The notes below the pieces were generated by a model that saw only the letters and a program-made list of their open reading frames with translations, had not been told where the DNA came from and did not search any database. 64,000 nt of DNA from the NCBI RefSeq assembly GCF_024679245.1, contig NC_090191.1:37918982-37982981 (forward strand), in the 5' to 3' direction. The position numbers were made by a program, and so were the translations under genes. This DNA comes from Pseudorasbora parva (Eukaryota > Chordata > Actinopteri > Cypriniformes > Gobionidae). Position 1 is the first letter of the stretch; each line of letters starts with the position of its first letter. Shown piece by piece: positions 37,847 through 51,279 of this stretch.

Positions 37847-39273
37847 GCCTAAACTCTGGCAGAGGTTTGTGGGAAAGAGCATATTTGCATTCAGTAGCAA
37901 GATGCATTAACAAAGGTTCAGCATTCAGCAAGTACATTTTTTAATAGGTGAATGTGTCAAATAATGGGTTTAAAAACATATTTTTCCCAAAGTACCCTTA
38001 ATTTATTTGTGTTAAACTTTAATGAGGGAAAAATTACCACGCACACCTTTAATGAGATTGAAATCCCCCAGTGAAACAGCTGGCAGTCGCCTGCGGTAAT
38101 TGTAACATTTTGTCAAGTCGATGCGCTACAACAGAGCGTCGAGAGCAGATATGAGCGAGTGTGTTTGAGGTGCGTTTGTGTTTGTGTGCGCTACACTGAT
38201 GAGCTCACATTTATCTGCACCACATTCAGCCTTTCCTGAAATAGACAGACATAAACAGCACCTGGAGCGAAGCATTAATAATCATATATCCACCAGAGAA
38301 AGTGGAGATATAGGGATTTAAAGGAAAGTAAACTCTCTTAAAAATACTTTCACACTCTAATTTACCTAATTCGTCTACAAATCCTGTTCAGCCAAGTAAA
38401 TAAATGGATTGCAAGGAGAATTCTGCCATTTTTGTTATGAAAATCATAATGACTTCCACAAGTGTGTCATATCAAATGATGGAAATTACATTTTTATATA
38501 GTAGCCAAAAATATGCATTATTAAATATTACATTAAAACATTTGATATAATTAATTTGACAATTGCAACTAATATTCGGTTCACTATTTCCCTTACAGGA
38601 GTGACAAATCATTTTCACAGAATAAATGTTGAAATGTTTAGATCATTCTAGTTTTAAACATATGATGGATTTTCACAATTTTTTATTTTATTACTATTTT
38701 AAAATGTACTTAAATGTTGGTTTAGTTTTTATTTCTTTTTTTATATATTATTATTTATATATTTTATACTTATATATTCAGTTGTATTTGTAGTAATTAT
38801 ATATCAGTTGAGAAACCAACATAATACATTACAGGAATTTTTATTTTATTAGTCTTGTTTAAATTAAAATGTCCCCTTTATTCTGTTCTGTAATTCCTGT
38901 TTTAAACCTGTTGGATTGCCTCATTGAAGGTTTTCTCGGTCACTTGCCGTCATGAGGCAGGTTGTGGTTTGACCCCGTGACTGCGGCGACCTCAGAATCT
39001 CAGCCTATAGCTCTTATAAGCGTGAGATGAATTATTAAAGAAAGTCAAAGCCTTCCCTCCATCTGTCCCCGCGCTGAGGTTTATCATCCATTTATGAGCT
39101 CAGAGAGAGAGATTAGCACACTCAGAGGGCTGAAGTTTAACTCCGAGAATAAATTTGATTTCCTTGCAGGAGAAGTCCGCAATAAAATGAACAGGCCGAG
39201 TAAAATGTTCAGAATTAGATTCAAATCTCTTCAAGTCTGCACTTCTATACACATAATATATACATTAACATTT

Positions 39274-39357
39274 ATATATTATATTATATTATATTATATT
39301 ATATTATATTATATTATATTATATTATATTATATTATATTATATTATATTATATTAT
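39274..39357 (+). repeat. pentanucleotide (ATATT)n microsatellite
   Basis: About 84 bp of ATATT units. The Ile-Tyr-rich open frame through it is an artefact. Confidence 0.95.
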
Positions 39358-39640
39358 TGTACTACATCCGCCATGTTGTTACTGTTATGTGACCTATCAT
39401 TGTTAGTTGCATCGCTTCACTTATATTCATAAATCCTCTCCCGTGGCCTCATGGGATAGTAATGTGTCAATCAAATGCACACTTCAGAATCTGATTGGAA
39501 GTAGTAGGTCATTCCGGGGACTTTTCACCTATTGCCTACTATGTATTCGGACATACTACTCTCTTAGTGTACTCACTTTTTTTTGCATACTTTATAGTAG
39601 CAAAGTATTCCATTTCATTTCGAATAACATTATATATATA

Positions 39641-40924
39641 TATACCCCAATCAGGCATAACATTAATATTGTGTTGGTTCCCCCTTTTGCGGCCAAAACA
39701 GCCCTGACCCGTCGAGGCATGGACTCCACTAGACCCCTGGAGGTGTGCTGTGGTATCTGGCACCAAGATGTTAGCAGCATATCCTTTAAGTCCTGTAAGT
39801 TGCGAGGCCTCCATGGATCAGACTTGTTTGTTCAGCACATCCCACAGATGCTCGATTGGATTGAGATCTGGGGAATTTGGAGGTCAACACCTCAAACAAT
39901 TCCTGAACAATTTTTGCTTTGTGTCAGGGTGCATTATCCAGCTGAAAGAGACCACGCCATCAGGGAAAACCATTTCCATGAAAGGGTGAACATGGTCTGC
40001 AACAATGCTTAGGTAGGTGGTGCGTGTCAAAGTAACATCCACATGGATGGCAGGACCCAAGGTTTCCCAGCAGAACATTGCCCAAAGCATCACACTGCCT
40101 CCACCGGCTTGCCTTCTTCCCATAGTGCATCCTGGTGCCATGTGTTCCCCATGTATGCGAAGTACACACACCTGGGCATCCACGTGATGTAAAAGAAAAC
40201 ACCATTCATCAGACCAGGCCACCTTCTCCCATTGCTCAGGTGTTCAGTGGACAGGGGTCAGCATGGGCACCCTGACTGGTTTACGGCTATGCCGCCCCAT
40301 ACACAACAAACTGTGATGCTCTGTGTGTTCTGACACCCAGCGTTAACTTCTTGAGCAGTTTGAGCTCCAGTAGCTTATCTGTTTGATCTGACCACACGGG
40401 CCAGCCTTTGCTCCCCACGTCCATCAATGAGCCATGACCCTGTCGCCGGTTCACCACTGGTCCTTCCTTGGAGCACTTTTGATACTGACCACTGCAGACC
40501 GGGAACAGCCCACAAGAGCTGCAGTTTTAGAGATGCTCTGACCCAGTCGTCTAGCCCAGTGGTTTTCAAACTTGTCCTGGAGGCACCCCAGCCCTGCACA
40601 TTTGTTTTGTTCTCCCTCATTTATCTCACCTTAACTCATCAGCTCATTAGTAGAGACTGCAAGAACTAAATTGGGTGTCTGAGAAGGGAGACATAAAAAA
40701 TGTGCAGTGCTGGGATGCCTCCAGGACAAGTTTGAAAACCACTGGTCTAGCCCTCACAATGTGGGCCATGTCAAACTTGCTCAAATCCCGCTTGACCATT
40801 TTTCCAAAATGTTCACTTGCTGCCTAATATATCCCACCCACTTATAGGTGCTGTGATGAAGAGATAATCAGCGTTATTCACTTCACCTGTAAGTGGTCAT
40901 AATGTTATGCCTGATCGATATATA
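39641..40924 (-). pseudogene. second Tc1/mariner-type transposon with broken transposase
   Basis: Ends are the inverse pair CCCCAATCAGGCATAACATT and AATGTTATGCCTGATCGATA, within TA-rich flanks. The transposase is on the - strand and split over several frames: an N-terminal helix-turn-helix remnant (DDWVRASLKLQLLWAVPGLQ) at 40375-40620, a core remnant (APGCTMGRRQAGGGSVMLWA) at 39884-40222, and a C-terminal piece (VESMPRRVRAVLAAKGG) at 39592-39780. Frameshifts separate these, and a 188-bp element at 40557-40744 interrupts the 5' part. It is a different family from the copies at 34747 and 52790, judged by both ends and protein. Not functional. Confidence 0.85.
40557..40744. mobile_element. hAT-type MITE nested in the Tc1 copy
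   Basis: 188 bp with inverted ends CAGTGGTTTTCAAACTTGTC and GACAAGTTTGAAAACCACTG. The exact 8-bp duplication GTCTAGCC lies at 40549-40556 and 40745-40752. CAGTGGTT ends plus an 8-bp duplication are diagnostic of the hAT superfamily. Confidence 0.93.
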
Positions 40925-41053
40925 TATATATATATATAATATTTATTTATCATGCAAACGTCAAGCCGCTGTTGCTGTGGCGATGATGACTCATGCCTGC
41001 TGCGCTGTGGTTGTGAGCGGCCAGCGAGTCCAGCTGAGCACTGCTCTGGTTTG

Positions 41054-41056
<3 letters not shown>

Positions 41057-41128
<72 letters not shown>
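41057..41128 (+). repeat. (GT)n microsatellite
   Basis: 72 bp of uninterrupted GT. Confidence 0.97.
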
Positions 41129-41130
<2 letters not shown>

Positions 41131-41794
41131 TTGCTCAGCAAACACCAAACTGCATGCCAGCTCTCAGAGTCCTGCGCTGCGAGACAGTTAATACCCCTCT
41201 GTGCACTTTTTAGACATTGCATACACATACTCTCTCTCACACACACACACACACACGCAGTGCTGATAAAGGTGTCCTTGTGAGTCTCTCCCGCCCCTCA
41301 CACTCCCAGCGGTCCCTGATTCACGCGCCGCTCGTCTTGACGGATCCCTCGTCTATGTCTTAAAGCGGAGGACTTGATTTAGTGCTGCTGCAGTAACATT
41401 GATCCCGTGTCAATGAGCGGAGGAGAAAGAGGCGAACACTCATCTGCCCGCGAACCCTCGTACACAAGAGACTTTATGAGACCAAATCAACTTTTCCGAA
41501 ATGTGAAAGCTGAACCAACTTTTCCATGATTTCGCTAACAGCCCGCACAGCAGGGATGACCGTGCTCTTTCTCATTAAACATACGCTCTTACACTTCATT
41601 TTAACAGCCTACTAAAACGGTCAAGCCACTGTGAGACGATGTCACTCCAGTGTTGCATCATAGCACGACTCCATTACTGCATCATTCCACAATACAGTCA
41701 ATCCTTTCACTGTCTGCAATTTGACATCATTTATATATTCGTGAAGGCATTCGTGACTATAACTATTGCTCATACATGGAATGAGGGGTTTTAA

Positions 41795-42830
41795 AGTGCC
41801 CCTATTATGCTATTTTAAAGGATCCTAATGTTTGTTTATCCTACAATAGGTTTACATGCATTCAAAAACAATGAAATGTTCTACACTACAGCATCACCTC
41901 TTTTCTCTCAGTGTCGAAAACGATCAAGGATTCAGTCTCTTTAAACCCCACCTTTCCTAGACTCTACTCTGCTCTGATTGGTCAGACGGACCAGTTTTTA
42001 TCAAGGGGGTAATCTAGCACCTGGAAAGCGTAGCGTACATCCCATAGGGGCGGCCATTGCTTTAAGCCATCACCTGCTGTTATGCTGTTAGCATCCCATT
42101 GACTCCTATTCATTTTTGCGTCACTTTGACAGTGAATAACTTTACATCTGTGGCGTTTAAAGACTCCATTTGTCCATTGTTTATTTATAAAGAAACACGA
42201 CAATGCATAAAAGGCTCCATTATCTTACCTTACACTATCGCCCCGCAGAAGCTGTTTTTGTAAAAATAGGCTAACGATTGCGTCATAACCAACGCGACTC
42301 TGTCGCACAGTTGAGAAATGACCGTATAGACAGGAGGAGATGCTCGCAGGCAATCTTTAACTGTCTATGAGGCAGTCGTGGAGATAAAGTCCAATAAAGT
42401 CAAGGGAGAAGAATGGGGAGAAGCCGATAGTGAGCCAAAAGCAACGGGACAAAACTTTTAAACAACATGATTCAGATTACACTTTCCACAACTACTAGAA
42501 GACCTACAGCTGTCAGACAGGAGGCTCACGTCACATCTACGTCGTCAAGCTCAGTCTGAGGCTGCTCAGTACGCTCAGCCATCAGGAATGAGTGCTTCTA
42601 ACTGACCTCACTTTTCGCCGTTGAAGTCTATGGGGTCACTGGGTCAATTTTTTTTACTGTCTATGCTTTAAACCCCTTCTTCCCTAGACTCTACTCTGCT
42701 CTGATTGGTCAGATGACCCAGTCTGTTGTGATCGGTCTGCTCTGATTGGTCAGATGACCCAGTCTGTTGTGATCGGTCTACTCTGCTCTGATTGGTCAGA
42801 CGGACCGGTTTTTATTTAGTTTGTTGTACA
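41795..42830 (+). repeat. composite repeat with duplicated ATTGGTCAGA segment
   Basis: Begins with GTGCCCCTATTATGCTATTT, a recognisable start of a common zebrafish-type repeat. The segment CTAGACTCTACTCTGCTCTG then ATTGGTCAGACGGACC appears at about 41958 and again at about 42683. The second site is expanded into a short tandem of about 43 bp (TGACCCAGTCTGTTGTGATC, GGTCTGCTCTGATTGGTCAG). Between them lies about 660 bp with CATTGACTCCTATTCATTTT and GTCTATGGGGTCACTGGG, which looks like a second inserted repeat. Confidence 0.6.
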
Positions 42831-43165
42831 TTGTAGTTGAGATCTGAAGGCAGGTGAAAGTAGGCATTGCGTGCTTTAACAAATAAAGTAGGCACAAAAA
42901 AAAATGCAATAGGAAAGGCCACAGATTAACAACAACCATTTTCCTGATATATTGAATAGATGTATTTAAAAATGAAAATGTAATATTCTGGAGCAATTAA
43001 TCATGTGACTTCCTTTGACCTCCACTGGCTATCTAATAGAGGTGTGCATGAGATTGAGAGACGGTGAATGGGTGCAGTGTCGAATGTCCTCCGCGCTAAA
43101 ACAGGAAGTTTCCACTGGTTCTGCCCAACGCTGCCAATGTGCCCTTTCTACTGCCCAGGTACAAG

Positions 43166-43204
<39 letters not shown>

Positions 43205-44059
43205 ATGACCTTACAGGGTCCAGCATTGAGAGGTTCTGTAAAAGTGCAAGGGAAATGCTACCATGTGCTTTGGCAGTGTGGAATACAGTAATGTGTGTGT
43301 TGTTGGGGAATCTGAAACTGTAGGATGTATAAAGAAAGTTGCTGCTTTAAATTAAGCCAATCAACTTGGCTGCATGTCAAATTTTAAATACTTTCTATGA
43401 ATGAAAATAATGAATAACTTGCATTATATTATATACCAGAATCGGAAAAAGTCATAAACAGTAGCCTATATTTTACTGAATATTTTATTTCTACAAAAAT
43501 AAGCAACCAGTTCATTAGAATTAACCGTCTGAACAAACTCACTCACTAAAATGAACCAGACCTGAAAAAGATTTTCAAGTCAGCAGCTTTTCTACTTTTC
43601 ATTAGTTATTCCCCAGCACTGTTTAAGTGTGTATACAGACACACACCCTCTTTTACCCCGACCCGCCTCACCTGAAAAACCTGCCTTGAGATATACAAAT
43701 AAAACCACGCGTTTCCCACCACGCCAGCGAAAGAAAGAGACTCAAAGAGAGGACGAGGAGAACGAGGGAGGGTGAGAGTACCAGGGGGGAAAAGTTTGAG
43801 AGTGAGAGATCCTGAGAAGTCAATGTCAAGCCAGTGATTTTCCACCACTCGCACCTGAAAAGCATCTTACACTGAGCTACAGAGACAAGTGGCACAGAGG
43901 AGTTCAGTTCAGTGAGTTCACAAACTAATGTCAGAGCTGTGAGCTGGTGCGTACGCACTGAGGGAAATACGAGACATCTGATGCTTTGATTATAGATCTC
44001 CTGTGAAGAGTTTAAGGATAATGAAAGGCTGTCTGAACTTTCACCAGATTATCAAAGAG

Positions 44060-44310
44060 TCTCTCGAACACACACACATGATGGGTTTCCATGTTTTATG
44101 GGGACTTTCCATACTCATAAGCATTTTTATACTGAACAAATGACATATTTTGTCCCCTAAACATTACCCTACCCATCACAGACAACTTTATGCATTTTAA
44201 CATTTTCAAAAAACTGGACCCAAAAAATGTCTCGACAAGGATTTCAGAATGCCATCTTTCTGAGGACATTTTGTCCCCATAGTTTAGGGTTTGCCTGAAA
44301 ACACACACAA
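44060..44310. repeat. dispersed repeat (GGGGAC/GTCCCC type)
   Basis: Contains TTTTATGGGGACTTTCCAT, CATATTTTGTCCCCTAAAC and GACATTTTGTCCCCATAGTT within AC-rich flanks. A diverged relative lies at about 56930-57175. No coding content. Confidence 0.5.
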
Positions 44311-46868
44311 GCCCCTTTCACACTGCGATTCCGGCAAATACACGGATAATGCGACCCAGCATTTGTTCCCGGGCCGCTAGATTTGGTCAATTCACACCAG
44401 CGAAATACCGTAATATGTGCGCTTTCACCATGTTAGTCCATGTTAACTAATGAAAGTTATTGTTGTATATTAAGTGTTACCAAAATTACACTAGTCTCTC
44501 AATGATGCTAAAATAGCACAGCGAGTTCATTTATTGAGCTCTTCTGTGAACCTGAACCTAAAGCCATAAGTCTCCTCTGTGCTCGCGCTCGCTGGATTCA
44601 AGTCCCAGAGCAAAGCCACATGTCTGTAAACATCTGAATATGGAACGCCGCAAATGACTCTAACAGTAAAAGAAAGCAGTGAGGATTTTTAAAGCCCAGT
44701 GAAACGGATCAGACGGGGCATCTGAGCTTTCAAAAGAGAGATGAGACGGTGTGAAATACATGTGTCAGTTTGTTGGATTGTGAGTCAGATGCACTTTGAT
44801 TAGGTACGTCTCTGTGCTTGTCTGATCTTGCATCTTCTCGTGTTTGTGTAACTGCTTGTGACGGACGGGGTGTGTGAACCCCTCAGGTGCTCTAGCCATC
44901 ACGATCACACACACACATACTGTGATGAAATCAAGCAGTAAGAGCGCTTAGACACACTGAAGTATGACAGCTGTCAGCCAACATCCTCTCTTCCTCTCAA
45001 ACCGATACGTCAGCAATGCCTTTGATATTTGGATAAGTCATTTCCGTAGCATGATCTTGATACAAGATTTAATACGATTGAAACTACAGCTCTGTAGCAA
45101 AACCTATACTGAGCCACCTTCCTAGACAGCATTTTAGGTATTAAAAAGTATGCCGTGAGCTTGCCATGCATTGTCAAGATTCATCAGGCTCAAACTGTGT
45201 AAGAACGGTTGGGAGGGAGCATGAATTCACACATGAATTGAGTCCAAACTGAAAGTCTTTGGGATGTGCTGGAGGAGACTTTACAGAGTGCTGGACGCTT
45301 GCATTGTCAATTCAAGATCTGGGCCAACTTTGCCACTTCGCTAGCCTACATTCTGTCGCCAGCTCTCTATTGAAAGTATTGTGTCACTTTGTCACTGAAT
45401 AGCAATACTGAAATATCTGAAATGGTTTCAATAATCCTTTTTCGCAGTATTCAATACCAGCTGCACTTCTCACTATCTCTTCTGCCCGACAACAAACTGA
45501 CCAATTTGACACACATCTCCTCTCACTTGCTTTCGTCTCATTTTCCGGCTGAATAGTGTTGGTGTTACCTGTCCTGAATTTTGGCGCGAGGTTGCAGGTA
45601 TTGCACATACTTTTATTTGAGTCATTCCTGCAGGTTTCGCACACACACACACACACTAAAACAGCTGCTCCACCGATCTGTAAGTATCGCTCTCATAAAG
45701 CTGTCTCTCAAACGACTCGCGAGCACCACATTGACTTCTTTTTTGTGGCTTGTATTAAACAATCAAATACATATAACACCATGTCAAAATGCCCATCTTG
45801 TTGAGTATTCAGGTACATACAGTCAGTTTTGGATTTAAATAGTAGAGAGAAAACGCATGTTGTGTATCAGTATATTGGACCCGTGCATTCGCTCTTAAAG
45901 GGACAGCATAAATAAACCTGCCGCCTGTTATGTTGATCAACGAACAAAAGACAAGGAGAAAATCACTCACTCCTCTTGGAAGTGGTATCGAATATCGATA
46001 TTTTTTTAAAGTATCGTATCGAAATATCACAACAACCCTAATCACTGGTAGTGTGAACGCAGCTTTAAAGCTAAGCTACACATCTCTTGTGGTCTCCTCA
46101 TTAGGACTGGGATGATAACATTTACCACGCAGATGATTCTCAGACTGTCCTGCTCATTCGCACAGAAAGAGAGCGGAAGCGTTTGGCGGATGAGCTAAAG
46201 TCTCATTACCCAGCAGGCTCAGTAAAAGCCGAACACAGGCACATTACAGCCTGACTAAAGAGCTTTGCTCAGAGAGAACAGCCTGTAAAAGAATAAAAGA
46301 GAGAGAGAGAATAATCTGCTATAATAGTGTAATAGTTTTAGTACCTGGCGGCATAATAAAAGCTGCATTTTACTGCATGGTGTATGTATGCTTGTTGAAC
46401 ATCACATTATAACAGCATATACTGTATAAGTGTATTCCAGTCTATGAAGTGCACACATCAGCTTTATCTGAGTGCCTACAGTAACCTGAATACCTGTATA
46501 GTGTTTCTGTAGTCTGAATGAACGCGGATGCTTTTACAGTAAAGCTAACTTACATGCAAGTGTGTATGTGACGTGTGTTTGTGTGAGGAGAGTATTGAAA
46601 TTCACAAGATAAGAAACTGCCTTTCAAAATGTACCTTGTAAAAGTGTCTCAACTCAATGAAACTCTGTGGCCTTCATGCGTATCGTATGGCGAATGCTTA
46701 GCGAGTGGTCAAAAAGAAAGAGTCATATTTGTGGAAAAATGAATGGAACTTTACATTCGTGCTGCTGCATATGGAAAACACAGTCAAAATATACTGTACA
46801 TGCATTCAGACTCACTTAGAATCCACAAGGGATTTAGTTCATTTTAAACAGCTTGAATTTACATCAAA

Positions 46869-46871
<3 letters not shown>

Positions 46872-46918
<47 letters not shown>
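46872..46918 (+). repeat. (GT)n microsatellite
   Basis: About 47 bp of GT. Confidence 0.95.
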
Positions 46919-47089
46919 TGGGGGTGCGTTTTTTTTGTCTATGCTATGGGGACTAAATGTTCCTACAAGGATAGTGAAAGCTTAAATTAGATACATGTGA
47001 GGAGCAGCCAATGGTCACAAAGAGGAAAAGGGCTAAATAAACATAGTAAATCATCTCTAAATGAGAATATTCCAGATTCAATACAAGTT

Positions 47090-47700
47090 AATAATATTTG
47101 TAGCATATACAATTGAGGTTACAATGAGGCACTTACAATGGAAGTGAATGGGGACAGTTTTTGCAGGACTTTAAGAATTTAAGCTGTAAACCTATTTAAA
47201 TCTTCATTTTAACTGTTGTTTTGGGGGTTTTCGAATTCTGTCATCATGGCAACAATATTGTAAACCTGGATATAAGTTTACATAAGTGATTTTTCCCACA
47301 CTAAAATCATGCTAACATGCTTATTGTTTATAGGTTCAATACAAATGAATCACAGTGATGCATTTACATTGAAAGTGCGAGTGGTCGAGTGCAAAAGTGC
47401 GAGTACTCCAATTTTTGGAGGATTTAAAGGCGAATATATGAAGCTTATATTTTTATAAAAGGATTATTCTGTAAAAACTTGTGTATTATTAGAGCCATAA
47501 AATTATTTTAACAGTCGTTCCGGGGTTTTAGGGGTTTATGTCGTTCTATCATTTTGCAACAAAGTTGTAAAACCGGTTTACACAAAAGTGATTTTTCACA
47601 CTAAAATCATGTTAACGTATATTGTGTCTATACTATTGAAACAGTGAGTATTTTAACATTTTCAGAATGGCCCAATGTACTTCTACAGAGTGCAACATTC
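47090..47700 (+). repeat. degenerate tandem repeat, long units
   Basis: Units of roughly 240-300 bp repeat words such as CACTAAAATCATG, AAACCTGGATATAAGTTTAC or AAACCGGTTTACACAAAAGT, and GTGATTTTTC. At least two imperfect units are visible, plus a partial third. No gene is seen. Confidence 0.55.
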
Positions 47701-47952
47701 AGGTTACGGAAGTAAAAACATTTTCTCCATAAGGAAATGACTTTGAATAATAATATATAAACCTGACGCTGTCTGGTTGTATTATTTTAGCTTTTTTTTT
47801 TAATTTTAAATCATGTTTGACAGTGAAATTCCTGGTGAAAAACTACATTACCCATGATTCTGCACAGAAAACTACACCAATCAGAAAGTCGAAAATAGCT
47901 CTTTAGCTCCGCCTACTCCCATTAAGCACTACAAATGATTGAGTAGATCTCC

Positions 47953-48178
47953 CTACAATGTAAAAAAAAGCAATTTTTTAACTTAAGCAGTACAATCAAC
48001 TTGGATGTTTAAGTTATTTTACCTTAAATTATGTTAAACTGACTTTAAAAAATGAGTTACATCTTGTATAACTAATAAAAACAAGTTTAACATTTCTTAA
48101 CTTATTTGATGAGTTAAAACAATGTAAAAACATATGTTGTCATAACTTATTGAACATATAATTTTTTACAGTGTATAG
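47953..48178. mobile_element. short MITE (TACACTGTAAAAAA ends)
   Basis: Left CTACAATGTAAAAAAAA and right TTTTTTACAGTGTATAG are inverted. The interior is AT-rich with AACTTATTTGATGAGTTAAA. The CACTGTAAAAAA type of end is frequent in fish non-autonomous elements. No target duplication was defined. Confidence 0.55.
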
Positions 48179-49773
48179 TTTCAAAATACTGAAATATTTG
48201 ATATGCATTTTGCAATATACTTCAAATATATTGTTTTTATATATAATGAACATTTGTAAACACAAAGTTTTTTTATTTCTCCGTCGTTTTTAATTTGATT
48301 ATGAAGTTTGCGATGCTTCATGGGATTTGTAGTTCTTTTCCTCACTAAAGCTGTTAAGTACACGGTCTTGTACATCTATCTTTTTGTCCAATTTTCAAAT
48401 GCTTTTTTGCTTTAAATCAAAGTTTGTAGTGTTGTGATTCACCTCGTGGCTGATAGGCTTGGTTCATTGCTTATAAATCTTTAACGAAGATCCCTATGGG
48501 CGAAATAAATGGGTAAAATATTTGAGGTGGGCACTAATGCACTCAGTTGTGAGTGTGTCATTGTAACCCAAAGGAGAGAAAAGTGGAAATGCATATTTGT
48601 GGTAACCAGCTTTATACTGCCACAAATGCTGTTTATTGAGTTTGTACTGAAGCCAGAATATTCCTTTAAGGAATAGAAAATGTCATTGGCTCTATATAAA
48701 TGCATTTAAAGTTGATAAAAAGACAATTGTGTGTTTGTAGTGCCAGACGAGACCACCTACTGCCTACTTGTGCTGTGACATTTTGGAGTTCTCGGCTTCC
48801 TTTACGTGCAAAACGTTCTGACAGCACTGAGACTGTTTTCTCAAGGTGAAAGAGTTTTTGAACATGAGATGAAAACAAACCCTCACAGCTTTCTGGAACA
48901 GGACGATCGGTCGGGTCGACAAAGAACAGACGGGGTATACGATCAATCACGGATAGGTGGAGGTGGGTGAAAACGTGCAGGAAGGTGAGCGTTAGAAATA
49001 AAGACAGAGAGAGAGGGGTGAAATTAAACCGGATGAAATCAATCCTCGCATAATGTTCGCTTTGTGGTCGAGCGGATCTGCTCGGCTAAGCTCTAGACGT
49101 GCGTGTTTTACATTGGAAATGAAATGTGAATGTTTCCATAGTAACATGCTCAGGCATTCCACTGGCGGTCCAGAGGTTACGCTTTCCTTCTGACCTCAGT
49201 GCAGAGAAGACCAAAACTTATAGACCCGTGAAATCAAAACTGACCAGATTTACGCCCTAATACGTGAGCCTGACATTATTGTGAACTATTCATTGGTGCA
49301 TGTTATTACAAATTACAAAAATACTGCCCTGCCACAGAAACAACTTTTCTTTTTATCTGACATTCTCTTCACGCATATTTTTTTTCCATTTATATTTTAA
49401 AGCTCCAATCAATTCCTGCACAATTTCAGGATATTATTTACTGATTGACTGGATAGACTTGATATCCTCTACATTTGTATTATTGAATATCCTGTTTCAC
49501 TATAAAATATGAAATCAGATTGAATTAAAATTGCTGGTGAATTCCATTCTAGAGCCATGAGTTTATCTATAGACTAGTGTCAGCAGAACAAAATCATTAT
49601 TGTGCATACATGAGATTATATTTTACTTATTTATATTTAATGTAAGACATTAAAAGGATTGTCATTTTATAGAACAATATTGTAAAATAAAATAAAATAA
49701 ATGTATCTTTCCATACTCCATGAAAAAGTATAAATTGCTGAGCATTGCATATATTTTTACTTTACAATTTTTG

Positions 49774-50032
49774 GACCCACTTTATATTAGGAGGCCTTAA
49801 CTACGATGTACCAGCATTTCAATTAATAATTTGATACAATGCACTTTTATAAGTTTACTTACAGGGTACTTACATTTTTTTTAAATACCTAAAAGTAATT
49901 ACTTCATTTCTGTTGTTACATTTATAAGTTAACTATTGACACTTCTGTATTTACTGTATTTTTCAATACAATATGAACACAATAAGTACAATGTAAGTAC
50001 ATAGTAAGGCCACCTAATATAAAGTGTGACCC
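49774..50032. mobile_element. short inverted-repeat element, hAT-like, 8-bp duplication
   Basis: A 259-bp element with ends GACCCACTTTATATTAGG and CCTAATATAAAGTGTGACCC, flanked by the exact 8-bp repeat AATTTTTG at 49766-49773 and 50033-50040. It is related to 8643-9702. The 8-bp duplication suggests hAT. Confidence 0.82.
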
Positions 50033-51193
50033 AATTTTTGGTTGTTCAAGTGAAAAGTTTGAATTGCCATATCATTTAGTTTCAAATATGATATGATATG
50101 ATATGTATAAATACTGAGCAAACAAATTCATGTATTTTACAGTACATGACATGTTATTGTTAAAATGATGTATTATGGAAAAAAAGTTCTTCTCTGCGTA
50201 ATGGATCACATAAATTTTATTAAAATATTTTTAATTTCTTTGTTGTTAGTGTTAAAGTTCATGATTTACAGTTAATTTGCATTATTTAGTGCCGCGTCTC
50301 ACTACAACGATGTACTAAAACGGAAACGGTTTTACTTTGCATTTTTGTCAAATGCTAAATGTCAAAACGATCCCCGTCCACATGGATCCGCGAAAAATTA
50401 TTATTATCCACGCCAGTAGACGGCAATATCACTTTGTAAAGAAACAATATGAAAAGCATTCTTCTACAAGAGCAGACAGTGTTGCCAAGTCTGTGGTTTT
50501 CCTGTGGAATTGGGCTACTTTTACACTCTTGCCAACAATCTTGCCAACCCCCCCAACACACACACACACACACACACACCCGGGAACACAATTTGTACAC
50601 CCTTGAATGCTAGCTTTGGCTGTGATTGGCCAGTTTTGAATAGCAATTGGACAGGTTTTGTTACACACAACCCTCAGAGCAATTTATAAAAATGAAAAAA
50701 TCAAGATTGCAAAAGCATCAAATAATTTTTTCTGGATTCATTTTTGGATGACTTGCCTTTAAGAACAATAAAGTTCAGTAAGTAAGTAAGAATGATGAGG
50801 TTGGATTATTAAGTGACCCTGGACTATATAGCATAAATGTGCATTTTCAGGCAACCTCAAAACACCACTGTCTTGTAAATGAATGGGGAAAATGCATAAA
50901 ACAGTCTTATGTTTTTAGTTGTAAATGGCCCCTGATGACCCGATTGAGAAAACTATTTTTTGCTGGTCCTAAGAAACTAGCTCCAGCTCAGGACCAGCAT
51001 AAACTAGCTCAAGCCAGCTGCCTCAAAACATACCTTACCAGCATGTGCTGTTTTCTTCAACAAGGATGTGGTTTATTGGCCATGGTTAATAAACAGACCA
51101 CTTATGATGAACTCAACATCTCCATGTTCTTATTTAAACCACTCTCACCATGTTCCACTGTAATTTATAAATATAATTAGGACAAATTGATAC

Positions 51194-51279
51194 CTGTGTG
51201 GGGTTGTACAGCTCCTGTAGGGCGTTTCTGGAGCCTTTCCGACAGCAGCCCTCCGCCGCGAACGGGTTCCGCCTCATAA
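51194..51279 (-). CDS. chst11: CHST11, second coding exon
   Basis: An 86-bp exon on the - strand, preceded by TTTTTGTTGCAG and followed by the donor GTATCAATTTG. The first two bases complete a split codon (valine if exon 1 ends in G). The rest encodes 28 residues, [20 protein letters not shown] then QELYNPTQ, in phase 0 with the last exon. This is the stem region just after the membrane anchor; human CHST11 has a very similar stretch (RRNPFG...CCRKGSRSPLQELYNP as I recall). Exon size and both phases fit exactly. The in-frame ATG at 51275-51277 could in principle start a form without the anchor, but nothing in the sequence shows that it does. Confidence 0.93.

Noticed and set aside
39407..40012. 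201-residue open frame on the + strand
   Set aside because: Its right part is antisense to the decayed Tc1 transposase and its left part is unrelated intron sequence. No + strand domain is recognised.
51275..51277. ATG at the start of chst11 exon 2 as the real start codon
   Set aside because: It would remove the Golgi membrane anchor, and the exon begins with two bases that complete a codon from an upstream exon, as in known CHST11 genes.
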